From CAZBDU01 sp964490725 (GTDB lineage: Bacteria > Spirochaetota > Spirochaetia > SZUA-6 > DRHE01), in the NCBI GenBank assembly GCA_964490725.1, contig CAZBDU010000025.1, positions 1-58,820 of the forward strand: a stretch of 58,820 bases of DNA. Reading direction: 5' to 3'. Both the position numbers and the translations under genes were made by a program. Positions 16,723 to 25,637 of this stretch are shown piece by piece (within the stretch, counting starts at the first letter, position 1; each line of letters begins with the position of its first letter). The notes under the pieces are model-generated. The model was not told the origin of the DNA. It did not search any database and saw only the letters and a list, made by a program, of their open reading frames with translations.

Positions 16723-17957
16723 GTGCGGCGGGGGTCGAACACCCCAGGCTCAGGGCGGTGGAGGCTTTTCCCGCCCAGGACGGTCTTATCTGTCTGCGGG
16801 ATCCGCTGGGAATAGCCGACAAGCTGCTCCTGGTGCCGCCGGCGATCTTCTTCGCCTGCACGCTCATGGACGGCGCGCATTCCGTGGAGGAGATCCGCGC
16901 CGGCCTGTCGCGGCGGTTCGGAGATATCCTGCCCGGCGAACGGCTGCGGGAGGTCGTGCAGCAGCTTGACTCGGCGCTGTTCCTGGACAGCCCGCGCTTT
17001 GCCGCGGCCCGAGCCGCGCTGGAGACGGAATTCCGGGCGCTGAGGGTGCGGCCTGCCAGCCACGCAGGCTCCGCCTACCAGGCGGAACCGGCGGCTCTGC
17101 GGGCGCAGCTGGACGCCATGTTCACGGCTCCCGACGGTCCAGGCCTGCCGGAGCTCTCGGCGGCCAGCGGACGTCTGGCGGCGCTGGTTGCGCCTCACAT
17201 CGACCTGCGCCGGGGAGCCGCCGCCTACGCCTGGAGCTACGCAGAGCTGGGCCGGCAGTGCCGGGCCCGGACCTTCCTGCTGCTGGGAGTGGCCCACAAC
17301 CCCACCGAGCGCACCTACGTGCTGACAGACAAGGACTTCGACACGCCCCTGGGAACGGTGCGCACCGATCGCGACATCGTGGCCCGGCTTCGGGAAGAGT
17401 GCCGGTACGATTTCTTCCGCGACGAGCTGACCCACCGGCAGGAACACTCCCTGGAGTTCCAGGCCCTCTTCCTGCGCCATCTCTACGGGGCGGATGAGAG
17501 ACTGCGGATCGTTCCCGTGCTCTGCTCCTCCCTGCACCGCCCGCTGCTGGCCGGCACCTCCCCGGCGGAGGACCCGGAGGTGGCGGATTTTCTGAAGGCG
17601 CTGCGCTCCGCCCTGGGGGAGTGCGGCCAGGAGGTCTGCGTCCTGGCCGGTGCAGACCTCAGCCACCTGGGAAGGCGTTTCGGCCAGGACCTGCAAATGA
17701 GCGCGGAGGTGGAGCGGCAGGCCGAGCAGGACGACCGCGCCATGCTCGAGCCGGTGCTGGCCGGCGACGGGGAGGCCTTCTTCCGCTTCATCCGGGAGGA
17801 GCAGGACCGGCGCAACGTCTGCGGCGTCTCGGCCATCTACACCCTCTTAAGCCTCCTGGAGGGGAGGGCCCCGGGCAGGATCCTGCGCTACGACCAGGCG
17901 GTGGACAGGGAGGCCCACTCCCTGGTGAGCTTCGCCGCCCTGGCCTTTTACCGCTGA
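16719..17957 (+). CDS. Memo family protein (AmmeMemoRadiSam system protein B-like)
   Basis: 412 residues, longer than the usual ~270 because of an N-terminal extension of ~120 residues (LLVPPAIFFACTLMDGAHS), a small helical domain resembling PqqD-like modules. The Memo core follows: RVRPASHAGSAYQAEP, LAALVAPHIDLRRG near 155-168, LLLGVAHNPTERTYVLTDKD, HRQEHSLEFQ near 240 and LAGADLSHLGRRFG near 310, which hold the histidines of the dioxygenase-like metal site. Memo proteins often neighbour AMMECR1 and radical SAM genes, but neither is next to it here. The ATG overlaps the preceding stop (ATGA), so it is co-translated with the transhydrogenase genes. Function of the family in bacteria is unsettled. 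Confidence 0.88.
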   Translation: MSAAGVEHPRLRAVEAFPAQDGLICLRDPLGIADKLLLVPPAIFFACTLMDGAHSVEEIRAGLSRRFGDILPGERLREVVQQLDSALFLDSPRFAAARAALETEFRALRVRPASHAGSAYQAEPAALRAQLDAMFTAPDGPGLPELSAASGRLAALVAPHIDLRRGAAAYAWSYAELGRQCRARTFLLLGVAHNPTERTYVLTDKDFDTPLGTVRTDRDIVARLREECRYDFFRDELTHRQEHSLEFQALFLRHLYGADERLRIVPVLCSSLHRPLLAGTSPAEDPEVADFLKALRSALGECGQEVCVLAGADLSHLGRRFGQDLQMSAEVERQAEQDDRAMLEPVLAGDGEAFFRFIREEQDRRNVCGVSAIYTLLSLLEGRAPGRILRYDQAVDREAHSLVSFAALAFYR

Positions 17958-18086
17958 AACGCACACGAGAGCCTTCTCTCACAATACCCTTCTTCAGGTC
18001 AGAAGCCCGGTGCGCACAAGTGACGGCCGGACGGTCGTGCTCCCGAGAGCTCTGAGCAACCGGGCAACGCTGGGCAACCCAAGATC

Positions 18087-18115
18087 TTGACATCCCGCCA
18101 AGACTGTGCAACAAT
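18087..18115 (+). promoter_or_regulatory. promoter of the ABC sugar(-acid) importer
   Basis: TTGACA (18087-18092) and AACAAT (18110-18115), spacer 17. The predicted start near 18122 lies just before the inverted repeat at 18131-18147. Confidence 0.6.
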
Positions 18116-18130
18116 CGTGTAATGAAACAT

Positions 18131-18147
18131 GTTCCGTAATGCGGAAC
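18131..18147. promoter_or_regulatory. inverted repeat operator upstream of the ABC importer
   Basis: GTTCCG-TAATG-CGGAAC: two 6-base arms with a 5-base spacer, placed about 10-25 bases after the predicted transcription start. The TTCCG/CGGAA arms suit IclR-type or similar repressors; the IclR gene at 24852-25628 is the obvious candidate. The rest of 17958-18250 shows no gene. Confidence 0.55.
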
Positions 18148-18250
18148 GACTGCAGCCCCTAATCCACTCATGCTGCCCCGGGGCGGAGCGGGGTGGTGAG
18201 TGTCGCGGGACGCCCGTGCGGCGTTTGAACACGGAATGAGGAGGCGTCAT

Positions 18251-19720
18251 ATGAAACCTGTCTTGGTTCCTGTTCTGCTGTTGGTTCTGGCGGCAGGAAT
18301 GGCCGGGTACGCGGAAGGCAAGCAGGAAGCTGCTGCCGCGGCAACCGCAATCGACTGGAACAAGCCCCTGTCGTGGCCGCAGCGCCTGCTGGCGGACAAG
18401 TACGTCCTGCCCGAGGGATGGAAGAAGGCCACTGAAGGGGTTACGGAGATCACCTTCTACAACTCCGGAGGTCTGGCCTACGACATCGCCACCGCGATGA
18501 ACATGGCCAGGTTTCAGGAATTGACGGGGATAAAGGTCAACGCCGTTCCAGTCTCCGCCGACCTGGCGGAGGCGAAGAGCCTGACAACCCTGGTGGCGAA
18601 GGACACCAAGGTGGATGCCGTTCTGGCGAATGACCCGGCCTACAACCTGAGCTCCCTGGTGTCCGGCGGCTGGGTCGTGCCTGTGGACATGATGTATCCC
18701 CCGGAGGTGACCAAGCTCTACAATCCGGACATCAAGAGCTCCTATACGTGGGACGGAAGGTGGTATTGCCTGCCGGTAACCTACATCGGCCACATCGATT
18801 TCTACCGGCCCAGCTGGCTCAAAAACGCTGGCGTGGCGGTTCCCACCAACTACGTGGACATGTACCAGGCGATCCAGAAGGTGGACGCCTGGGCCAAGCA
18901 GTCCTTGGGACCGGACAATTTCGGTGCGGTATTCGTTGGTAGCACGCAGGATGCCCTGAACTGGTATCGCACGCTCGTGTACTCCCAGGGTGGCAGGGTG
19001 ATCAAGAACAACAAGTATCGGTTCGCCTCCCCTGAGTCCAGGAACGCGTTCACCATGATGGTGAACATCGTCAAGAACGGGTATGCCCCCCGGGACGTCC
19101 TCAACTACGCGTGGGGGGATGTCGGCCGGTTCTTCGGGGTGGGCAAGGCAGGGTTCATGTTCGCCATCCAGCCGTCCTACCTGACGGTCTACCAGCGTGG
19201 AGAGTTCCAGGCATCGCTGAAGGGTGACGTGGACGTGATCGCCCCACCCAAGTGGGACAGGAGCTCCCCGGATTCCTACGTCGGCAAGGGTGTGGCCGGA
19301 TCGAACTCCATGCTGATCAACAAGTACATCAGTGCCAACCAGCAGGCCGCGGTGATGCTCTTCTTCGACTACGTCCGCAGCCTGGAGGGGCAGAGGAACG
19401 AGGTGATCGTTGAAGGAAACGAGAGCGCCCTCATCGACCTCTGGGACAACATCGGCGAGCAGGTCAAGAGGGTGGACTGGGCGTTCGCGGACAGGATCGC
19501 CGATGAGCTCAAGATCGACCACGTGCCGCACATAACAGCCGTCCCCGCTGTGCAGGCGCGCAAGATCAACTCCCTGCAGACGGCGTTCGAAGTGTACCTG
19601 CCCGGCTTCGGCCAGATCTCGCAGAAATTCGTTGAGGAGTTCAGCAAGGCCGTACTGGGCGAGCGCACGATCGATGAGGCCATCAAGAACATTCAGGCCA
19701 TAGCGGACGAGTTGTCATAG
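18251..19720 (+). CDS. ABC transporter extracellular solute-binding protein, sugar type
   Basis: The ATG at 18251 is chosen for GAGGAGG (18238-18244) 6 bases before it; 489 residues. A signal peptide (VPVLLLVLAAGMAGYAEG) is followed by KQEAAAAA, the mature-end style also seen in the TRAP binding protein. The body matches family 1 sugar-binding proteins: ITFYNSGGLAYDIATAMNMA near 65, FQELTGIKVNAVPV, then DGRWYCLPVTYIGHIDFYRP near 170. It captures the substrate outside the membrane for the two permeases that follow. No lipobox cysteine is seen. The next genes suggest a sugar or sugar acid as ligand. Confidence 0.88.
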   Translation: MKPVLVPVLLLVLAAGMAGYAEGKQEAAAAATAIDWNKPLSWPQRLLADKYVLPEGWKKATEGVTEITFYNSGGLAYDIATAMNMARFQELTGIKVNAVPVSADLAEAKSLTTLVAKDTKVDAVLANDPAYNLSSLVSGGWVVPVDMMYPPEVTKLYNPDIKSSYTWDGRWYCLPVTYIGHIDFYRPSWLKNAGVAVPTNYVDMYQAIQKVDAWAKQSLGPDNFGAVFVGSTQDALNWYRTLVYSQGGRVIKNNKYRFASPESRNAFTMMVNIVKNGYAPRDVLNYAWGDVGRFFGVGKAGFMFAIQPSYLTVYQRGEFQASLKGDVDVIAPPKWDRSSPDSYVGKGVAGSNSMLINKYISANQQAAVMLFFDYVRSLEGQRNEVIVEGNESALIDLWDNIGEQVKRVDWAFADRIADELKIDHVPHITAVPAVQARKINSLQTAFEVYLPGFGQISQKFVEEFSKAVLGERTIDEAIKNIQAIADELS

Positions 19721-19743
19721 AGGGACTGCACCAATCCGATCAA

Positions 19744-19789
19744 ACCCGCCTGTTCCTTCGCCCTGACGGGCGAGCGGGGACAGGCGGGT
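19744..19789 (+). other. long intercistronic stem-loop after the binding protein gene
   Basis: Outer arms ACCCGCCTGT (19744-19753) and ACAGGCGGGT (19780-19789) enclose an inner hairpin CGCCC-TGAC-GGGCG (19759-19772). There is no T tract, so it more likely protects the upstream mRNA end or thins read-through than acts as a full terminator. Confidence 0.6.
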
Positions 19790-19841
19790 GGTTACCGGAG
19801 GGGACGTGATCCGACGCACCGGCACACGAAGGGGATGGGCT

Positions 19842-20729
19842 ATGACCTCCTCAAGACGTCTGTCGCACAGCCAGTTCGGAGTCCTGTGCACCATTCCCGG
19901 CCTGGTCGTCCTGGTAGCCCTCATCCTCTACCCCGTGCTGTACAACATAGTAGTGAGTCTGCTGCGCTACAACAATATCGTTCCCATCAAATTCGTCGGA
20001 CTCAGGAACTACCTGGGCCAGTTCCTGGCCGCCGATTTCTTCACTGCCTGGAAGGTCTCGTCCATCTACAGCGTGGCCAGCGCCGCGCTCACTCTGCTGG
20101 TCGGCCTGGTGCTGGCGCACGCCTTGAACAAGATCACCAGGGCAAGGGCGCTCTTTCGCACCCTTATCGTCCTGCCCTGGGCGGTCCCCCTGGTCCTCTC
20201 GGGGCTGATGTGGAAATGGCTTCTGGACGCCAACATCGGGTTGCTGAACTTTCTCCTTGCCTCGCTGGGAATCATCCACCGGAACATTCTTTTCCTGTCG
20301 GATCCCACTCTGGCCCTGTTTTCCGGCGTCCTCGCCACGGTGTATGTCCATGTACCGTTCGTGACGGTGCTCATTCACGCCGGGTTGAAGAACATTCCGT
20401 ACGAGCTGTACGAGGTGGCGGAGATAGACGGGGCGGACGTGTTCCACAAATTCGCCTACATCACGCTGCCCCTCAACAAGCCGCAGATTGTCTTTGCCTT
20501 TGTCGTCATCTGGATGTTCACATTCAGGACTCCCGACGTGTTCTTCACGCTCACCGGCGGGGGACCCGCGAAGGCGACCTACCACGCTGGTCTGTACCTG
20601 ATGCAGCTCATCTACAGGTTCCTGGAATTCGGCCAGGGCGCCACGGTGGGCGTTCTGATGTTTCTGACGATACTGGTTGTGATCCTGCCTGTTGTGTACC
20701 TGCTTCTGAGAAGGGAGCCGCGACGGTGA
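19842..20729 (+). CDS. ABC sugar transporter permease, MalF/UgpA type
   Basis: 295 residues from the ATG at 19842, which has AAGGGG 7 bases upstream; in-frame GTGs lie at 19788 and 19806 but their spacing is poor. Six membrane helices are predicted by eye. The EAA loop that docks the ATPase is present as YEVAEIDGADVFHKFAYITLPL near 205. It forms the membrane channel with the permease that follows, and its stop overlaps that start (GTGA). No ATPase gene is in the window; such importers often share one encoded elsewhere (MsmK/UgpC type). Confidence 0.9.
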   Translation: MTSSRRLSHSQFGVLCTIPGLVVLVALILYPVLYNIVVSLLRYNNIVPIKFVGLRNYLGQFLAADFFTAWKVSSIYSVASAALTLLVGLVLAHALNKITRARALFRTLIVLPWAVPLVLSGLMWKWLLDANIGLLNFLLASLGIIHRNILFLSDPTLALFSGVLATVYVHVPFVTVLIHAGLKNIPYELYEVAEIDGADVFHKFAYITLPLNKPQIVFAFVVIWMFTFRTPDVFFTLTGGGPAKATYHAGLYLMQLIYRFLEFGQGATVGVLMFLTILVVILPVVYLLLRREPRR

Positions 20730-21577
20730 AGGCCATCCGAAGAGCGCTGGATCGGGTCCTGGGCTGGAACGCCACCTCATACATCGTGCTGATCCTGATC
20801 GGGGCCTGCCTGCTTCTGCCGATCTATTGGACCATCGTCACCTCCTTCAAGGCGCCGCAGGAAATCTTCCAGTGGCCTCCCACGCTTGTTCCCAAGGACC
20901 CGACCCTGTCCAACTACGTGGACGCTCTGGTAAACTCTCCCGTCTCGTCCAATATCTTCAACTCCGTGCTCTACTCCCTGATCGTAACGGTGTTCGTCCT
21001 CACCATCGGCGTGCTCACCACATACGGGTTCTCCATGTTCCCCTACAAGGGCAGCAACCGGGTCGCTTTTGCATTCCTTGCCATTCGTGTAATACCTCCG
21101 CAGATTCTCTGGCTGCCATTCATCATCATTTTCACCCGGCTGGGAATCATCAATACCCGCTCCGGGGTGGCGGTTTTCGAGATCATGCTGGTCTATCCGC
21201 TGGCCATCTGGCTGTTGAAGGGGATCTTCGATTCTTTCCCGAGGGAGTTGATCGACGCGGCGGAGATCGACGGGGCTTCGCGGATCAGAACCTTGATTCG
21301 GATCGTCGTGCCCGTGGTGGCGCCGGCAGTCGGAGCGGTCGCCATCATCTCTTTCCTGTGGACGTGGAACGAGTTCATGTTTCCGTTCCTGGTGCTCAAC
21401 AACGAGCGTCTTTACCCCATTACCGTGGGGTTGAGCTATTTTGTGGGGGACGAGGGCATCAAATGGGGACCCATTTCGGCCAGCGGCGTGCTGGCCATGC
21501 TCCCGGGCCTGGTGTTCTTCATCTTCGCCCAGCGATACATCATCGAAGGGCTCACGGAAGGAGCGCTCAAGCAGTAG
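20726..21577 (+). CDS. ABC sugar transporter permease, MalG/UgpE type
   Basis: 283 residues from a GTG overlapping the previous stop, with AAGGGA upstream. Six hydrophobic helices; the EAA loop reads LIDAAEIDGASRIRTLIRIVVP near 175, the family hallmark for contact with the ATPase. It pairs with the preceding permease as a heterodimer. The tail RYIIEGLTEGALKQ is typical of the MalG branch. The SDR gene follows 37 bases later and is probably in the same transcript. Confidence 0.92.
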   Translation: MKAIRRALDRVLGWNATSYIVLILIGACLLLPIYWTIVTSFKAPQEIFQWPPTLVPKDPTLSNYVDALVNSPVSSNIFNSVLYSLIVTVFVLTIGVLTTYGFSMFPYKGSNRVAFAFLAIRVIPPQILWLPFIIIFTRLGIINTRSGVAVFEIMLVYPLAIWLLKGIFDSFPRELIDAAEIDGASRIRTLIRIVVPVVAPAVGAVAIISFLWTWNEFMFPFLVLNNERLYPITVGLSYFVGDEGIKWGPISASGVLAMLPGLVFFIFAQRYIIEGLTEGALKQ

Positions 21578-21614
21578 GACTCTCTGGCCGGCGGGAGGCA
21601 CCTGGGGAAAAGCG

Positions 21615-22355
21615 ATGGATCTGAGAGGAAAGCACGTCATTGTGACCGGCGCCAGCCGTGGCATCGGAAGAGGAATCGCCATTTCCCTGGCCTCAGCCGG
21701 GGTAGGCGTGGTGGTCAACTGCGCCACCAATGTGGCCCGGGCCGAAGAAACGGTCTCGGAGATAGAAGACCTCGGCGGGGAGGCACTGGCCGTTCAGGCC
21801 GACGTTTCAGTCCCGGCGGAGGCGGAGCGGATGGTCGCGGCTGCGATCGAGCGTTTCGGCAGCGTGGAGTTGCTCGTCAACAACGCAGGAATCGATGCGG
21901 CGGGAACCACGCTGTTCACCACCACCGAGAGCACCTGGGACAGGATCGTTGCGGTAAACCTCAAGGGCGTCTTCAATTGCTGCAAGGCCGTGGCCGGCGA
22001 CATGGTTTCCCGAAAGGAAGGCAGAATCGTCAACATCACCTCGATCGCCGGCCTGCGGGGCTCCGCCTCGCCCGCCTACGTCGCCTCCAAGTCCGGTGTG
22101 ATCGGCATCACCATGGTCCTGGCGCGGGAGCTTGCGGGCCACGGCGTCACGGTGAACGCCATCGCCCCCGGATGGGTAGACACGGAGATGCTGGCGTTGA
22201 CCGAGGCACAGCGCAGCAGGATCCCCGAGGAGATACCCTTGGGCTGGGTCGGCAAACCGGAGCACATCGCGGAGGGAGTTCTGTTCCTGTTGCGCAGCGA
22301 TTACATCACCGGCCAGGTCATCAACATCAGCGGCGGGCGGCTGATCGGGATGTGA
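21615..22355 (+). CDS. short-chain dehydrogenase/reductase (FabG-like)
   Basis: 246 residues, typical classical SDR. Cofactor motif TGASRGIG at 11-18, NNAG at 89-92, catalytic Ser143 (NITSIAG), Tyr155 and Lys159 (YVASK), and PGWVDTEM after that. It oxidises or reduces a hydroxyl or keto group with NAD(P)H. Position directly after a sugar importer, and next to LarA-like and DapA-family genes on the other strand, suggests a sugar-alcohol or sugar-acid dehydrogenase rather than fatty-acid synthesis. The weak ribosome site GGGGAAA precedes the ATG. Substrate unknown. Confidence 0.9.
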   Translation: MDLRGKHVIVTGASRGIGRGIAISLASAGVGVVVNCATNVARAEETVSEIEDLGGEALAVQADVSVPAEAERMVAAAIERFGSVELLVNNAGIDAAGTTLFTTTESTWDRIVAVNLKGVFNCCKAVAGDMVSRKEGRIVNITSIAGLRGSASPAYVASKSGVIGITMVLARELAGHGVTVNAIAPGWVDTEMLALTEAQRSRIPEEIPLGWVGKPEHIAEGVLFLLRSDYITGQVINISGGRLIGM

Positions 22356-22380
22356 GGGGATCGGCCTCTGAGCCGGCCCA

Positions 22381-23661
22381 TCAACGCACATTCAGAATCT
22401 GGAAGTCCGGATTCTTCACTACCAGGACTCTGGCGTCTCTTCCATACTCACGAAATGCGTTGTCCAGGGCCTGTTGCAGGCTGCCGTAGTGACCGAGGCC
22501 CATGCTCTGCAGCTCGGCGGCGGCCAGGCCGGTGGTGACCAGCGCCACCCGGACCTTGGTCAGGAAGAACGCCAGGCGCTGAACGGACCACTGGTCGTCC
22601 TGCGGCGGGGAGGTTCGCAGATGCTCGAGAACGGCCTGCGGGGAGGCGGAGTCGGAGAACGCCTTCCGGAACAGGTCGGTGCCCATGCCCTCTCTGCATT
22701 CGGCAAGCAGCGTCACGAGTCCGCCGTCTCTGATGGCCGGCCTCCGGGTGGTGATGATGGCGTCGATGCTCCCGATGGCCTGGTACAGGTGCATGCGCGA
22801 CGAGTACCCTCCCTCCAGGAGAATGAGGTCCGCCTGCTCGCCGGCACGCGTCTCAGCCATCTCCCTGAAGGAGGCCACGCCCGCTCGATGAGCCTCGACC
22901 ACATCCCCCGCAAAGGCGCCGACCACCCTGCCCCGCACGTCCTTCACCGCGTTGATGATGAACAGGGGGAAACGGCGCGCCGCTTCCTCCATGTCCCTCC
23001 TGGCCAGGCACGCGTCAGCCTCGCCCAGCATTCCGTTTGGATAGTCGATGAAGTGGAATCTGTGGTTGGAGAGGATGGTTCGCCTGCTGCAAACGCCGGG
23101 CAGGATGCTCTTTGCTCCTCCCGTGAATCCAGCGAACGCATGGCTCTTGATGACCCCTGCGGTGATGATGAGGTCTGCGTCGGCGACCCGCTTGTTGACA
23201 TACAGGGGAGTGGCGCTGCTGGTGGCGCCGACGCAGGTGAAATTGTTTTCGTTCCGAGCGTCACTAGCCGCTACGTCGTATTTCGATAGGATGTCCCGGC
23301 CGAGGATCGCCAACCTGTCGTTCTCGCTCGGCTGCCTGTGCAGCCCGCAGGCTATGGTGACCGTGATGTTCCTTTCGGGCACGCCCGCCGAGGCCAGTTT
23401 GGGCAGCAGAACAGCCAGGATTTCCCTGGTGGGGGTGGGCCGCGTAATATCGTCCACCAGGATGGCAACCCTGGAGGCGGGCGACAGCACCGCCTCAAGC
23501 TGTTGCGCTCCGATGGGATTCTCGAGTGCTTTCGTGATGACGCTGCCCGGGCTCTCCAGGGCTTCTCCGGGCGGAATCGCCGGCTCGACCAGGCCGATCA
23601 GGTTCCTGTCTGGAATCTCCACGCTTTGCTCCATGGTGCCGGAGCGCAGTGTGACTTTCAT
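22381..23661 (-). CDS. LarA-like (DUF2088) nickel-pincer racemase family protein
   Basis: 426 residues from the ATG ending at 23661, which has GGAGGA 9 bases upstream; a further in-frame ATG seven codons earlier lacks a good site. The LarA N-domain features ILVDDITRPTPTREIL and CGLHRQPSENDR are followed by the core SHAFAGFTGGAKSILPG near 195, holding the histidine and lysine that bind the pincer cofactor, and a conserved SNH soon after. LarA-type enzymes racemise or epimerise 2-hydroxy acids and need LarB, LarC and LarE for the cofactor; none of those is here. With the DapA-family lyase next to it, a role in sugar-acid epimerisation is likely. Confidence 0.85.
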   Translation of the reverse strand: MKVTLRSGTMEQSVEIPDRNLIGLVEPAIPPGEALESPGSVITKALENPIGAQQLEAVLSPASRVAILVDDITRPTPTREILAVLLPKLASAGVPERNITVTIACGLHRQPSENDRLAILGRDILSKYDVAASDARNENNFTCVGATSSATPLYVNKRVADADLIITAGVIKSHAFAGFTGGAKSILPGVCSRRTILSNHRFHFIDYPNGMLGEADACLARRDMEEAARRFPLFIINAVKDVRGRVVGAFAGDVVEAHRAGVASFREMAETRAGEQADLILLEGGYSSRMHLYQAIGSIDAIITTRRPAIRDGGLVTLLAECREGMGTDLFRKAFSDSASPQAVLEHLRTSPPQDDQWSVQRLAFFLTKVRVALVTTGLAAAELQSMGLGHYGSLQQALDNAFREYGRDARVLVVKNPDFQILNVR

Positions 23662-23764
23662 TCGCTCGCTTCCTCCGGGCATGCCTTCGGCACATGCCTG
23701 GTCACTCCTGAGGTTGAAGGGGCGAGGACGGCCGGGGCAGCGGTGGGGGCTCCGACCGCCGATT

Positions 23765-24748
23765 CTAGAGGACCCCCATTCTCTTCAGCACGCCCTTCAG
23801 CTCTTCCTTCTCCTGCTCCGTGATATTCTCCATCGGCTCTCGCGTGATACCGCCGGGCAGCCCTACCGCGCTCATGGCCGCTTTGCACACGCTCTGATAG
23901 AACGGCAGCTCATCGATCGAGACTGCGGGAGACAGTACGGTGGGCAACGCACCCCGTCTCTGGGCCACCGTGGCGATGAACCGATGGTACATCGCAATCG
24001 TGTCCAGGAGGCTGGAGAGCTTGCCGATGTCCCTCGCCACCGCGGCTCTGTGCAGCCCCGTGGCCAGATGCGGAGCGAAATTGGCAAGCTCTGTCACGTA
24101 TCCCGGAGAGCCTACGAGTGCCTCAAACGGGTAGAACAGTTGACCCACGCCGGTGATGATCCTCATGTCTTCGGGATCCACTACATCCTGTGTCCAGTAG
24201 TAAGCCACGACGTTGGAGGTGTTCTCCTTGTCCAGGACGATATTCTGGATCTTCGAGAGCTTCGCCATCAGGTCCGGAGACACCCACACTTTGCTGGTGA
24301 CCGGATTGTTGTAGATCATGATCCCGATGTCGACGTTTTCGGCGATGGTCTTGTGATGGCGGTACAGCCCGTCCTTGGTTACCAGGTGATAGAATGGGTT
24401 GACGATCATCACGCCGTCAGCCCCGAGTTGCTGGGCGCGCTGGCTCGCCTTGATCGCCCATTTGGTCCCGGGCCGGCCCGCTCCCGCGATGACAGGGAAG
24501 GCGCCATTCACTTCCTCGACGACCGTGCGAATCACCTGTTCGTTCTCCTCATCCGTCATGGCGTAGAACTCAGCGGTGCTTCCGGTCACCAGGAAAGCGG
24601 CTTCCTCGCCCTTGAGCGACTTGACGACGTGACTGACCGATTGCCTGAGAGACTTGAGGTCCAGCTCACCGGCATCGTCGAAGTGCGTCATTACCAGATG
24701 GACCACGCCTCGGGTCTTCTCCTTCAGCTCGTTGGGCTGCATCGACAT
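23765..24748 (-). CDS. dihydrodipicolinate synthase (DapA) family lyase
   Basis: 327 residues; ATG preceded by AGGAGG with 6-base spacing. DapA/KDG-aldolase features: VTGSTAEFYAMTDEE near 54-68 (the GxxGE loop is changed to GSTAE), Tyr146 in MIYNNP and the Schiff-base lysine Lys174 in IVLDKEN. It cleaves or dehydrates a 2-keto acid formed from imported substrate, by analogy. It lies between LarA-like and IclR genes on the same strand, 103 bases from each, and is only distantly like the paralogue at 1438. Biosynthetic DapA is unlikely in this setting. Confidence 0.88.
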   Translation of the reverse strand: MSMQPNELKEKTRGVVHLVMTHFDDAGELDLKSLRQSVSHVVKSLKGEEAAFLVTGSTAEFYAMTDEENEQVIRTVVEEVNGAFPVIAGAGRPGTKWAIKASQRAQQLGADGVMIVNPFYHLVTKDGLYRHHKTIAENVDIGIMIYNNPVTSKVWVSPDLMAKLSKIQNIVLDKENTSNVVAYYWTQDVVDPEDMRIITGVGQLFYPFEALVGSPGYVTELANFAPHLATGLHRAAVARDIGKLSSLLDTIAMYHRFIATVAQRRGALPTVLSPAVSIDELPFYQSVCKAAMSAVGLPGGITREPMENITEQEKEELKGVLKRMGVL

Positions 24749-24851
24749 GGCATTCCTCCTGAACGGTATCTATCTTTCGCCGCTGGCAACGAAGCTCATC
24801 GCCAGGCTGGGATGCATCCGCCGCGGCTTGCGGCATTGCGCGGCCTCGGCG

Positions 24852-25628
24852 CTACGTCGGCGATGACCAGGGAGAATACCCCAGCTCGCGCGATATTTCC
24901 GCCGCCACGGCCTTGACCATTTCGGCCAACGCCGGGATCTTCCGTTTGTCAATCCTCATGGACGGACCTGATATGCTGAGTGAACCGATCACCTTGCCTG
25001 TCCGGTTCCACACGGGAGCAGCAACGCAACGAATCCCTTCCTCGTGCTCGCTGTCGTCCACGGCGTACCCCTTCTCCCTCACGGACTGCAACTCCCTGTC
25101 CAGCCGCGTGCTCTCCACGATGGTGCGCGCCGTGAACCGCTGGAGCGGGTGCGTCAGCACCCTCTGGATTTCCTCCTCCGGCTGGAATGCCAGGGTGGCC
25201 TTGCCGACGCCCGTGCAGTGTAAAGGTGCCCTGTCGCCAATGCGAATGCCTACAGTCAACCCTCGTTGGGCAGGAGTGACCTCGAAGGATACGACCTCGC
25301 CGTTGGACAGAATACCCAGATGAGTCGCCTCACCGGACTCCGCCGAGAGCCGTTCCATGCGGGGCACGGCGGCGGTTCTGATGTTCGTGCTGGACAGGGC
25401 GAGATTGCCCAGCTCGAACATCACCATCCCCAGCTGGTACGTCCCCGTCAGGCTGCTCTGCCGGATGAAACCTTCGAGCTCCAGGGTACTGAGTATTCTG
25501 TGAGTCGTGCTCTTGGGAAGGTCATTCGCCCTGGCTATCTCTTTCAGCTCCAACCTCGGGCTGTCGTAGCTGAAAGTCTTCAGGATCCTGAGCGCCCTCC
25601 GAACCGACTGGATGCTGTGCTCGCTCAT
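24852..25628 (-). CDS. IclR-family transcriptional regulator
   Basis: 258 residues, the normal IclR length, from the ATG at 25628; an upstream extension in the same frame crosses the promoter and is rejected. The winged helix-turn-helix fills residues 5-65 (SVRRALRILKTFSY, LPKSTTHRILSTLELEGFI), and the effector-binding domain follows, with THLGILSNGEVVSFE, CTGVGKATLAF and EEGIRCVAAPVWN. It probably controls the neighbouring LarA-like and DapA-family genes and the importer. Its own promoter carries an inverted repeat in the spacer, which suggests autoregulation. Confidence 0.92.
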   Translation of the reverse strand: MSEHSIQSVRRALRILKTFSYDSPRLELKEIARANDLPKSTTHRILSTLELEGFIRQSSLTGTYQLGMVMFELGNLALSSTNIRTAAVPRMERLSAESGEATHLGILSNGEVVSFEVTPAQRGLTVGIRIGDRAPLHCTGVGKATLAFQPEEEIQRVLTHPLQRFTARTIVESTRLDRELQSVREKGYAVDDSEHEEGIRCVAAPVWNRTGKVIGSLSISGPSMRIDKRKIPALAEMVKAVAAEISRELGYSPWSSPT

Positions 25629-25637
25629 ACTGGTCTC

